Assembly: GCA_963921825.1 (NCBI GenBank)
Contig: OY997589.1
Location: 50,090,546-50,154,545, forward strand
From: Erodium maritimum
Taxonomy: Eukaryota; Streptophyta; Magnoliopsida; Geraniales; Geraniaceae
Length of the DNA: 64,000 nt
Reading direction: 5' to 3'
A model generated the notes under the pieces. That model ran no database searches, had not been told where the DNA came from, and saw nothing but the letters and a program-made list of their open reading frames with translations. Of the stretch, positions 48,263 through 57,500 are shown one piece after another (within the stretch, counting starts at the first letter, position 1; every line of letters begins with the position of its first letter). A program made the position numbers and the translations under genes.

Positions 48263-48545
48263 TTTTTGTTGCTTTTTTTTTTAGTTGAAGAGTGAAAGAT
48301 GTGTGAAAGTAGTTACTCAGTAGTGGTATTTATAGGAATGGTCCTAGGGGGTATTATTGTAATCTTGATCAAAGTAATGGGGTTAGTGGGTAGTTACTTT
48401 TCAAGGTCAGAATATCAAGTGTTTTATCCAAGACTGACGATTTGTATTTCTTATGTATTAAATTCTCAAACAATTATAAAATTATCCTCAAAACAAAAAT
48501 CATTGGCTCTTTACAGTATACAATCGCGTCTTGACACGTGTCACT
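48263..48545 (-). promoter_or_regulatory. Upstream region of helical gene 3
   Basis: Contains the minus-strand TATA box CTATAAATA (48,327-48,335), 65 bp from the ATG, inverted motifs ATTCTCAAACAATT and ATCCTCAAAAC (48,460-48,495) and GACACGTGTC at 48,533-48,542. The same TATA/G-box pairing is seen upstream of helical genes 1 and 4. No acidic partner gene remains on the other side. Confidence 0.55.
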
Positions 48546-48582
48546 ACCAAATCTCACCATTTTCTGATCAATATCGTTGGTA

Positions 48583-48772
48583 AATCTCTCTCGAGCGACA
48601 CGAAATATTTTCTCAAATATTAAACAAGAAAGAATTATGATGTTTGCGTTTGTGGCTTTTCTAGTTTTAGAATACAAGGTATCTTGTTTGCGGAACCATT
48701 GTATACATTTTGCAGACTATGAATCTCTCTCGAGCCACAGAAAATATTTTCTCAAATATTAAACAAGAACGA
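48583..48772 (+). repeat. 139-bp tandem duplication broken by a solo LTR
   Basis: AATCTCTCTCGAGC occurs at 48,583 and 48,722. Copy 1 runs 48,583-48,721. Copy 2 is split by the LTR insertion: 48,722-48,772 and 51,740 to about 51,835. Both contain TTTGCGTTTGTGGCTTT, ATCTTGTTTGCGGAACC and CATTTTGCA. Confidence 0.8.
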
Positions 48773-51739
48773 TGTAAAGACCGAGAAAAATTTAACGTTT
48801 AAATTATTAAATTATAACGTCGAGGTTGGGAACGAGTTTGCTTTGTCAAAAAAAACTGAAGAGCATGCTCGTTTTGGGCCGTGCAGTTTGGCCAGGCCCA
48901 TTTCGAGGCCCAACCCATCTGCTGCCCCTTGTATAAAAGACCCAACAATTAGGGTTTTGCCCTAATTTCCCCTCCACTCAGCCGAACCCTCTCTCCTCCT
49001 TCACCTTTCCCCTTCGTCTTCTTCGACCTCCGTCTCCCTCGCCTCTCTCTCTCTCTCTCGTGTCGACCCTCTCACCGAAACCCCTCACAGACGCCGTCGC
49101 CGGCCGTCCCCGACCACCCTCTCCCTCACCTCTCGGCCGTCTCCGTCCAGCCACGACGCCACCACCGAGCCCTCTTCCTTCACCGTCCAGTTTCCCGTCG
49201 CCGAGCCCCTCCCTCTCTCGGGAACAGGTACGGAACCTCGCCCTTCCTTTTCTGTTTCACCGGAACGTCGCTGTAGCCCGACGTCGCCGACGAGCTCACC
49301 AGATCCGGGACGGGACACCGAGCCGTCCGGATCTGAGGCCGTAGCCTCCGCCTCCTCAGGTCTCCTGAACCGCCTTCGTCCTCTCCTTCGTCTTCTCCTC
49401 CCTTCGCCGTCGCCGTGAACGACCGGAGCCAGGTCGCCGGCGCGTTCGACAGATCCGGGACAGAGCCACCGGGGCCGTCCGGATCTGAGGCGAGGAAGGT
49501 CCCCGCCATGCACCGCCGCCGCGCACCGCCGTGCACCGCCCAACCGCCCTTCCCTCCACGTGAGGTTCGTGCCTAGGGGTTTAGTCGCCGGCGGCCGGTT
49601 TATTTTTCCGTACCGTTCGTCCCTTTTATTTGGTTTCTGTTGGATCTGAATTTTTGTCTGAAAACGACGAGAAATATTGTAAATTTCAGTGACAAGAAAT
49701 AAAACGAGTTCGATTTGAAAGTTGTTCTTTTTTTTGGTTTTGAGATCTGTTTTGGGTAGTGTTGGATCGAATCAGAAACAAGCTAAAATCAAAGAGTTGA
49801 TCTGTTAAAAAGGGCCTTTGATTAAAACAACTTGGTTATGTTTGAATAAAGACAAGATTGTGTTTTAGAACAAAAAAGGGGTTTTGATTGGAAAATAAAG
49901 GTTTTGATTGGAAAATTAAAATCAGAATCGACTTGAGATGGTTTTGGGACTAAAATCGTCGGAAATAGAAGTTGGGTTTTAGAAAATGGAATTAAAGAGA
50001 ACAATCAGATTCGATTTAAAATGGACCTTGAACTTTTGAGCGTGGAACGAATAACCGGACTATTGAACAGACTTAGGATGGGTTTAACAGCGGAACGCTG
50101 AATCGGACCTCGGGATTCGTGCATTGGGACCGTGCCTCGGAAACATGCACCAGTTTCGGTGCTCGGGTACTCAAACCCGATTCGCCGTGACCCCGCTTTT
50201 ATCCCTCTCGAGCTTAAAGGAAAACTGTCGGTTCTAAACTAGACTAATCGTAACCTTTAGTTTAACGGTGGAACCGTTATTGATTTGTGGCTTCGTGTTA
50301 TCTTTAGCGTCCGACTTCGATCGAGGTGAAGCCCGGAGGTAGCGAGCCAAAACGTCAGCAGCTAGGAACGTAGCGGGTGTTCTTCGGTTGAGGTAGGGAA
50401 AAGTAGCCGGATCTCGGCCCTGACTAGGGAAAGTTAACTGTAGAATTGCATGTGACACCAGGGTGTCGTGGGTTATTTAGGTTATCGAATATTAGAAAAG
50501 CATGTTACGGGAACTTAGTAATTATTGGAAAGGCATGTGACACTTAGTAGTGTCGTAGGAGCAGAGAACTTAGCGATAATTGATTTACTGGAGGCATATG
50601 ACCATGCCCAGAGGTTGTTTGTGAAACTAGTGATCTTAGGACTGTTGTAGGCATCGATTATGCCGGAGGTTGTTGTGTGTTAATTATTGTTGATTTGGGT
50701 GGCCTTGAGAGCCCGTGTTATTTATTGTCGAGTTTGGGTGGCCTTGAGAGCCCGTGTTATTTATTGCTGAGTCTTGGGTGGCCATGAGAGCCGTGTTGTC
50801 GTTTCGGTGTTTTGGGTGGCCGTGAGTGCCCGTGGGGTTGTGAACCCGTACTTTACCGTTGGTGTCTTGGGTGGCCAGGAGGGCCCGTAGGGTTGTTGAA
50901 CCTGTGTTTGGTTGTTGGTGTCTTGTTGGCCTTGAGTGTCTGTGGAGTTGTCACCGGTGTCGTTACTGTCTGTTTGAACTTGTTTGTGATTGTGATTGGT
51001 TACTTGATACTGGTGGAGGTTGTGTGGTGTAGTTAGCCTCCCGACTGGGATCGGGAGAAGCGGAGGGGTTGTGGGCTAGCTCCCTGACTGGGATCGGGGG
51101 AAGGACGTGCGGGTGTGGCTAACCACCCGACTGGGATCGGGTGAAGCGGAGAGGTTGTGGGTTAGCCTCCCGACTGGGATCGGGAGAAGTTGCGCGACAG
51201 GTCGACCGCCTGTACCGACTGGGATCGGAAAGGTCGGGATACAGAGATTGGTTACTGAGCAGCTGGTTTGCGATCCTTTGTGATCTTGTTTGGTATTGTG
51301 TGGTTGTCAGTCGTGTCTTTGGAGGAGGTCGTCAATCGTTCTGTGGGGTCTACATCACGTGTCCGAGTGTTGAGTTGGTTGAGGAAAGTACTGGTCGTGT
51401 GTGTGTCTTTTGAGTCGTTGTTGGTGTCACCGGCTTTGTCTGCTAAGTATGCCGTAGTCAGTCTGTTATCCGTGGTGGTGAGCGAACGCTCACCCCTACC
51501 TGCTTTTCCTACAGGTACTGACCACAGGACGGACTAGGTGAGCTCTCGAAGCTTGTGGAGCTAGGAGCGGAGTCCGGGTTGTTTTTGAGTCTAGTGACGA
51601 ATACCTACTTTTGTCCACTTGTTGGGACGTGTTTTAAACTGTAAATATTATTTTGTTGAGCAAATGGTGTTTTTCAAGTGTTTTTATGTTTTTAAAGGTT
51701 CGCGTCCCGAGTTCGGTTCGCTGAAATTGGGGCGTGACA
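48773..51739 (+). mobile_element. Solo LTR with a distinct GC-rich 5' half (TSD AACGA)
   Basis: A 2,967-bp sequence from TGTAAAGACCGAG to GGGGCGTGACA, flanked by AACGA at 48,768-48,772 and 51,740-51,744. The 3' part from about 50,390 matches the other chromovirus LTRs (GGGAAAAGTAGCCGGATC onward, including the GGTGAGCGAACGCTCACC palindrome). The 5' part is unrelated to them. It has a TATA box TATAAAAGA near 48,932, a CT-rich leader-like stretch and a GC-rich region (49,060-49,600) that opens several overlapping frames by composition only. This is either a sister family or a chimeric LTR. Confidence 0.88.
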
Positions 51740-52001
51740 AACGAATTATGAAGTTTGCGTTTGTGGCTTTATGAGTTTGAGAAAACAAGGTATCTTGTTT
51801 GCGGAACCATTGTACACATTTTGCAAACATGGTAGTTTAGTGTAATATTTGTGTCAATTATAGGGCATATTTAGTTAAACAAAAAGCTTTTCATTGATTC
51901 ATCTGGAGTCTGAAAGAACAACAAAAAACACGACATCAAACAGAAGAACCAAAAGCCAACACAAAAGACATTAAAACAGAAGGGAAAGTACATGCAATCC
52001 C

Positions 52002-52265
52002 TTAGAATCTCTCTTCCACAACGCTTCCAATTATAGTCTTATACATCACGAGTGTCTTCCTCATGGTCCTCCTGCAAGTCATGTGTTCCTCATCCGCGTT
52101 GGATATGTCTTCTTCTTCCAATTCAGCCATCAGGTTGGCCACCCTGTCATGTACTATCATCAAATGGGACTTGATGATTGACAGCTTCAGATGTCGAAGC
52201 TCACGCACGGACCCATGATGTTCTTTGTCTAGAACTTCCACTTTGAGTCTCTTTGAGGATTCCAT
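52002..52265 (-). CDS. Small helical protein gene 4 of the giant element
   Basis: ATG at 52,265 gives MESSKRLKVEVLDKEHHGSV (87 residues, stop at 52,002); the frame extends 5' only through a TTG. The core SHLMIVHDRVANLMAELEEE, then ISNADEEHMT and RRTMRKTLVMYKTI, resembles helical gene 1 (HFLLMEEKVVSLANEL, SNSTEKH). This is the clearest pair among the four. There is no internal stop. The minus-strand TATA is at 52,338-52,346 and a G-box GACACGTGCC at 52,373-52,382. It is divergent from the acidic gene at 52,849. Function unknown. Confidence 0.65.
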   Translation of the reverse strand: MESSKRLKVEVLDKEHHGSVRELRHLKLSIIKSHLMIVHDRVANLMAELEEEDISNADEEHMTCRRTMRKTLVMYKTIIGSVVEERF

Positions 52266-52848
52266 TTCGTCTATATGATCTAACAATTCAGAAGAGATGT
52301 GAGTGTGAATAATTTTTTATCGGTGATAGAGGGGGTATATTTATAGGGGTATTGATTTAGAGTATTTAGTGGGACACGTGCCAAGCACGCACGTAATGTG
52401 ATAAAAGCACATTTTTACAAACAGAATGTCCATTATTCGCAAAACATCATTCTCATTTCCGCAAACCGGTAAACCATTTTACGTAAACCAGAATGACTAT
52501 TTCCGCAAATTAGAATTTTGTATTTTCAGAATATTAATTTCCGAAAATCATCAGGTTGGAACACTTGTCAAGCATGCAGTAAAAGTAAGGTAATCATGAT
52601 TTTAATTTTTGATCTGAATACACGCAACCGCCCTTTCATTTTTGATCTGACTACAACCGCCCTTTCATTTCGCCCTTTCATTTCAATATCTTCTGTCATC
52701 ATTACAAAAATCTCTTCGCGCCAAACGAAAAGCTTCCCAAATTAATGGCATCGTTCCATTTCCCCAAATTTTCTGATACCCTTTTGATATCTTTATATTG
52801 AAACTCAAATCAACTATTTTCTCATCATGCCTATCGTAGTAGGTAGCC
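52266..52848. promoter_or_regulatory. Shared region between divergent small-gene pair 2
   Basis: A 583-bp spacer organised like the one at 29,659-30,177: a minus-strand TATA box (52,338-52,346), a G-box core CACGTG (52,375-52,380), then inverted motifs TATTCGCAAAAC, TTTCCGCAAACC and TTTCCGCAAATT at 52,432-52,512. Tandem CCCTTTCATTT units lie at 52,630-52,685. Confidence 0.6.
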
Positions 52849-53367
52849 ATGTCATCATCTCCCAAGTCTCCATCTATTCTGTATTCTAACAGTGATGGAG
52901 ACAAATGGCAATCTTTCGAATGCAAGTCTCCACCATCACAAATCTTCAGTAGTGATGATGATGACGACGACGTCTGTTCAAAGAGGCGCAAGCTGAATCC
53001 CTCCTCCTCCTCCTCCTCTGATGATGATGATGACCCTTTCATCAATGAGTATGACATTCCTCATGAAGAAGATGAAGAAGAAGAGGAGAATGAGGAAGAA
53101 GATGAAGAGGATGAAGAAGGAGATGCAGAGTTTGAACCAGAAAAAGAAGAACCTCCAACCGCACTTATTCCCGCACCTGCTCCCGCAGAGGGTGATGAAG
53201 AGGACAGTTGTTATGTTGATGAAGATTGGGGGGATGATGATGAAGAAGATGTCCATGCAGAGGATGATGAAGAAGAGCAAGAGGGAGAAGAGGATGAAGA
53301 AGACAACATAGACCCATATGGGCAGGATCCTGAGGAAGAAGTTGTTGAAGATGAAGAGGATTTCTAG
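52849..53367 (+). CDS. Acidic protein gene 2 of the giant element
   Basis: 172 codons from ATG 52,849 to TAG 53,365-53,367. It begins MSSSPKSPSILYSNSDGDKW, then a basic patch CSKRRKLNP after a short Asp run, a Ser run, and an Asp/Glu region interrupted by a Pro/Ala segment (IPAPAPAEG). Seven more codons in frame after the TAG (six Asp, Ala) lead to TAA at 53,389-53,391, so the TAG may be a late mutation. The basic patch plus acidic tail is shared with the gene at 30,178. A nuclear role is inferred from composition only. Confidence 0.6.
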   Translation: MSSSPKSPSILYSNSDGDKWQSFECKSPPSQIFSSDDDDDDVCSKRRKLNPSSSSSSDDDDDPFINEYDIPHEEDEEEEENEEEDEEDEEGDAEFEPEKEEPPTALIPAPAPAEGDEEDSCYVDEDWGDDDEEDVHAEDDEEEQEGEEDEEDNIDPYGQDPEEEVVEDEEDF

Positions 53368-53391
53368 GATGATGATGATGATGATGCTTAA

Positions 53392-53701
53392 TTTCTGTAG
53401 TTCTTTAGTTTTTTTGTGGAAAGTAAATATTTCAACATATGAAATCAATCATGTTTAAGTTTATTTGTGGTTTGTGGATACAGTTTCTTTCGTTTGCAAA
53501 TACAAGAAACCCAGGTTGCATATATAATCATTCCAGTTTGTAAAAAAGTAAACCAAAATGAACACCGTTTGCTGATATCGATATTATAGTTTGCGGATGA
53601 AGAAATTATCTTTTGCAGAAAAGCTAAATAGAGCAAATGATATTTCTCGGAAATTTTTTCATTCATAACACAGGTTGAACAAAAGAGCACCATACAAAAA
53701 A
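53392..53701 (+). repeat. Motif-bearing right edge of the giant element
   Basis: Plus-orientation motifs: TTTGTGGATACAG, TTTGCAAATACAAG, TTTGCTGATATCG, TTTGCGGATGAAG and TTTTGCAGAAAAGC between 53,465 and 53,625. Sequence without motif follows until chromovirus LTR sequence starts at about 53,702. No terminal inverted repeat is recognised. Confidence 0.7.
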
Positions 53702-55257
53702 GGTTGATTGCAAACTTATCGATATTAGGAGTACTGGAGGCATATGACCATGCCCGGAGGTTGTTTGTGAAACTAGTGATCTTAGGACTGTTGGAGGCAT
53801 CGATTATGTCGGAGGTTGTTGTGCATTATTTATTGTTGAGTTTGGGTGGCCTTGAGAGCCCGTGTTATTTATTGTTGAGTTTGGGTGGCCTTGAGAGCCC
53901 GTGTTATTTATTGTTGAGTTTGGGTGGCCTTGAGAGCCCGTGTTATTTATTGTTGAGTTTGGGTGGCCTTGAGAGCCCGTGTTATTTATTGTTGAGTTTG
54001 GGTGGCCTTGAGAGCCCGTGTTATTTATTGTTGAGTTTGGGTGTCCTTGAGAGCCGTGTTATTTATTGTCGAGTTTGGGTGGCCTTGAGAGCCCGTACTT
54101 TACTGTTGGTCTTTAGCTGGCTTACGAGTTAGAGTCTCGGTAAGTTGCAAGCGTGTTTTATGGTTGGTGTCTTGGGAGGCCGTGAGTGCCCATGGGGCCG
54201 TTGAGTCTGTGTCCTGCTGTTGGTGTGTCTTGGGAGGCCGTGAGTGCTTGTGGGTCGTTGAGTCCGTGTTTTACTGTTGATGTGTCTTGGGAGGCCGTGA
54301 GTGCCTGTGGGGCTGTTGAGTTCGAGTTTTACTGTTGGTGTCTTGGTGGCCATGAGTGCCTGTGAGTGTTGAACTTGTGTTGTTACTGGTTGATGAATTT
54401 GTGTGTGATTGTGATTGTGATTGTGATTGCGGATCCCGGTAGGTTGCAAGCATTCTTTGGCTGGCCTGACCAAGTTTGAGTATCAACGGGTTTCAAGCAT
54501 TCTTTGGCTGGCCTGACACAGTTCGAGTAACACAGGTTGCAAGCATTCTTTGGCTGGCCTGGTCCGAGTTTGAGTAACACAGGTTGCAAGCATTCTTTGG
54601 CTGGCCTGGTCCGAGTTTGAGTATCACAGGTTGTAAGCATTCTTTGGCTAGCCTGATCCGTGTTCGTGTGAGTGGGAGAGGTTACTGAGCAGCTGGTATG
54701 CGATCCTTTGTGATCTTGTTTGGTGTGCGATCCTTTGTGATCTGTTTGGTGTTGTGTAGCTGTCGTTTGAGTCCTTGGGAGAGGTCGTCAATTGTTGTGT
54801 CGGGTCTACTTACGTGGTTGAGTGTTGAGTCGTTCGAGGAAGGTCACCGTGGGTGTTTGTAAGTTAGAGTACTTGGGTTGGGGATGGTGTTTCCCCGGTG
54901 TTGAGTTGTTGTTGGTGTTACCTGCTTTGTCTGCTAATTATGCCGTAGTCAGTCTGTTATTCGCGGTGGTGAGCGAACGCTCACCCCTAGCTGCTTTTCC
55001 TACAGGTACCGTTCGTAGTCTGGACTAGGTGAGCTTCTGAAGCTTGAAGAGCTTGAAGCGGGTTTCTGGGTGTTTTGAGTCTAGCGACGGATACCTCGTT
55101 TTTAGTCCACTTGTTGGGACATGTTTTAAGTGGTAATTATTATTTTTGTTGAACAAATGATGTATTTTAAAGTGTTTAAATGGAAAAGGTTTCAAGGTGT
55201 TTTCTTATTTTAAATGTTCGCGTCCCGAGTTCGTTTTACTGAAATTGGGGCGTGACA
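53702..55257 (+). mobile_element. Truncated chromovirus LTR fragment
   Basis: The 3' half of an LTR, ending GGGGCGTGACA at 55,257. It starts inside the LTR (match to about 6,346 of element B). It has seven 39-bp tandem units with GGGTGGCCTTGAGAGCC (53,830-54,090), 58-60 bp units (54,165-54,340) and ~55-bp units with GCAAGCATTCTTTGGCTGGC (54,445-54,660). It abuts the remains of a copia LTR with no target duplication, so a deletion followed insertion. Confidence 0.85.
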
Positions 55258-56619
55258 TAGAGTGTTTTATATCAACTGAATTACAACACGTTATCAGCAA
55301 GACTTGCTCTGCTGTTCAGGTATCAAAATTTATATTATCATCAATTTACTTCGTTGATATTATTTGTTAACGATATTCATGAAAATTATTTATGTTTCAT
55401 GTTTATTAATATTTGTTATATATATACCTCATAAGTATGCTCTGTGATCGCCAATAATATATTGGACCTTTCACATCAGAAAATATGACGGTTATCACAT
55501 GTATTTGTATTTAATTATTTATTTTATATGTGATACTCGTAATATTGAAGTTTACAAATATTGAAGTATTTTGGACCTGAAGTTCCAAAATTGTTAAAGA
55601 CATGTTCATTGGGACAATCGTTCAAATGGAATAGATATGTGCAACATTACTATATGTCGTATGGCCAGAAGCTCATACTGATTTAACTTTTCAGGGAATT
55701 TCTGATAAGTTCATTGCACCATTCGCTCAAGTGGAAATTTATATGTGTCTCATTGCTAAAATGTCATATGGCTAGAAGCTCATACAGACTTAACATTTCA
55801 TAGAATTTTAGATAAGATGTATTGAACGATTCGTTTCATGAGAACTTAATATGTGCAGTGTTGTTAAATGTCGTATGGCTAGAAGATCATACCGACTTAA
55901 ACTTTCAACAAAAATTGAGATTCCATTTCAAGATACACTCTTACAGTTTATATGGCCAGAAGTTCATATAAACCTGAACACCCAGAAGTAATATGCTATA
56001 TATGAAACGGGAGAAATCATTGGTCGATTACATGTTGTATGACCAAATATATTGATGACTTTATATCAAGCATCAAACAAGGGCCAAAGAAATGGGTGAT
56101 AGTGATAAAGTCTGATTGATGACCTATATCCGGAAGATCTAAATGAATTGAATGTCTCAGACGACTCTATATAACGATGTAGCCGATATGATCATGATTT
56201 TATTTCAAAAATTATATATGGATCCCTGAAGCGATCAATTCATGTGCGAAAAATGAAATGACATGTGTATCACTATGCTTAAGGGCTCCGGAAGAGCTCC
56301 CACAATGAAGTTTAGCATTAATGCTCTATATGAAAATAGATCCAGAAGCATCTACTCAATATTAAAGTAGATCCAGAAGCATCTATGCAGTATTGAAAAT
56401 GCTCTATATTAAAGTAGATCCAGAAGCATCTAATCAGCATTAACGACATACATATCATGTTGAGACCACAAATGATACTTAGTTTCTCTATATCACCAGA
56501 AGTGATACATATGGTGAAAAGTATGTACTTGAAAAAAAAAATTTACAGGCTCTATCATCAGGTTTGTATTATACAACCATAACAGCAAATTGAAACCTAC
56601 GCGACTATGAACCAGAAAA

Positions 56620-56750
56620 TCATTAGTCCAGATATTTTTATGCTTTGGCATAATCGTCTTGGTCATCCTGGATCAATGATGATGCGTAGGATTATTGAAA
56701 AATCATGTGGACAATATCATGTACAGCTTGTTCACAAGGAAAATTAATGG
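56620..56750 (+). pseudogene. GAG-pre-integrase fragment of the copia element
   Basis: A plus-strand frame reading SPDIFMLWHNRLGHPGSMMM then RRIIEKSCG. WHNRLGHPG is the zinc-binding hallmark of the copia GAG-pre-integrase domain, and it lies where expected upstream of integrase. The frame is lost shortly after, and the integrase catalytic domain is not recognisable. Confidence 0.85.
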
Positions 56751-57204
56751 TCCAACCATCTAAAGGCTTTATAAGAGTCACATCCAGAAGATGGTCTTAT
56801 GGTATCTTGAGTCCCTGAAGGACAAGATATTTATATCATGATCAGTTAGTTTCATTTTGATGAGACGATATCTTTTAGCTTGAAGTGAAGAGAAAAGGCC
56901 TTCCCGAAGTAAGGCATGAAATGTTCTTGAAATTTTATTTTTGACTCATCATATGTACCTGAAGTACGCAATCTCGCACATTTGAAAAATGTTTCAGACC
57001 AAATGCTAGACGCATATAGAAAAATAATCAGATCATGCCAAGATACCTGCAAAGATTTAAAAGCTTTGTGAAAGCGGGGAATGGCTCCTCTTACACGCCA
57101 GAAGCGTGAGAGCCTACTTGGATCAAAGAATATTGATTCCGAGAAAGAAAAAACTAGGCAAATCATGAATGAACATGATTCTCGAAGTTAATTAGTTCCA
57201 ACAG

Positions 57205-57500
57205 AAAGCGGTGGTTCCAGAAGAACCAGCCGATGAAAAAGCCTCATTACCAGAAGTAGTTCCAGAAGAACTACCAGAGTCGGTTCCAGAAGAACCAATC
57301 GGTCCAGAAGTACCAGCCGGTCCAGAAGTACCAATCGGTCCAGAAGTACCAGTCGGTTCCAAAAGAACCAATCGGTCCAGAAGTACCAGCCGGTCCAGAA
57401 GAAGCAATCGGTCCAGAAGTACCAGCCGGTCCAGAAGAACCAATCGGTCCAGAAGTACCAGTCGGTTCTAGAAGAACCAATCGGCCCAGAAGTGTCAAGA
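57205..57500 (+). repeat. Minisatellite in the copia linker region
   Basis: About fifteen ~18-bp units of the form GGTCCAGAAGTACCAGCC, some with GTTCCAGAAGAACCA. In frame they give repeats of GPEVPAGPEVPIGPEVPVG. The run lies between integrase and RT, in the linker that often carries Pro/Glu-rich repeats in copia polyproteins; here it is expanded. Confidence 0.8.

Larger units (their letters stand above)
15929..53700. mobile_element. Giant Mutator-like element with Ulp1 protease, FAR1-type transposase and accessory genes
   Basis: Removing the flanked insertions at 18,819-28,012, 33,775-45,767 and 48,773-51,739 leaves about 13 kb of continuous older sequence. It holds a Ulp1-type protease gene, a FAR1/MULE transposase gene, four small helical genes and two acidic genes. 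All its introns and spacers share the motif TTTG(C/A)G(A/G)ATA. Plant MULEs carrying Ulp1-like genes (Kaonashi type) and MULEs with several genes and short motif fields (VANDAL) are known. This combination with duplicated accessory pairs is not one I recognise. The left end is hidden behind the retrotransposon cluster and the right end is lost near 53,700, so termini and target duplication cannot be shown. The alternative is a cluster of separate degraded genes, but the shared motif argues against it. Confidence 0.7.

Noticed and set aside
49060-49559. Several long overlapping frames on both strands
   Set aside because: GC-rich, low-complexity sequence inside a solo LTR opens frames on both strands. 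No domain is recognised and there is no support for a captured gene beyond composition.
15929-53700. Helitron interpretation of the giant element
   Set aside because: No RepHel or RPA-like sequence and no CTRR hairpin end. The transposase is MULE/FAR1-type with FDTTY and TDQD motifs.
53704-54132. A 142-codon frame of repeated LLLSLGGLESPCY peptides
   Set aside because: It lies in a 39-bp LTR minisatellite whose period is a multiple of three, so an open repetitive frame is expected by chance. Related LTRs with other periods do not keep it.
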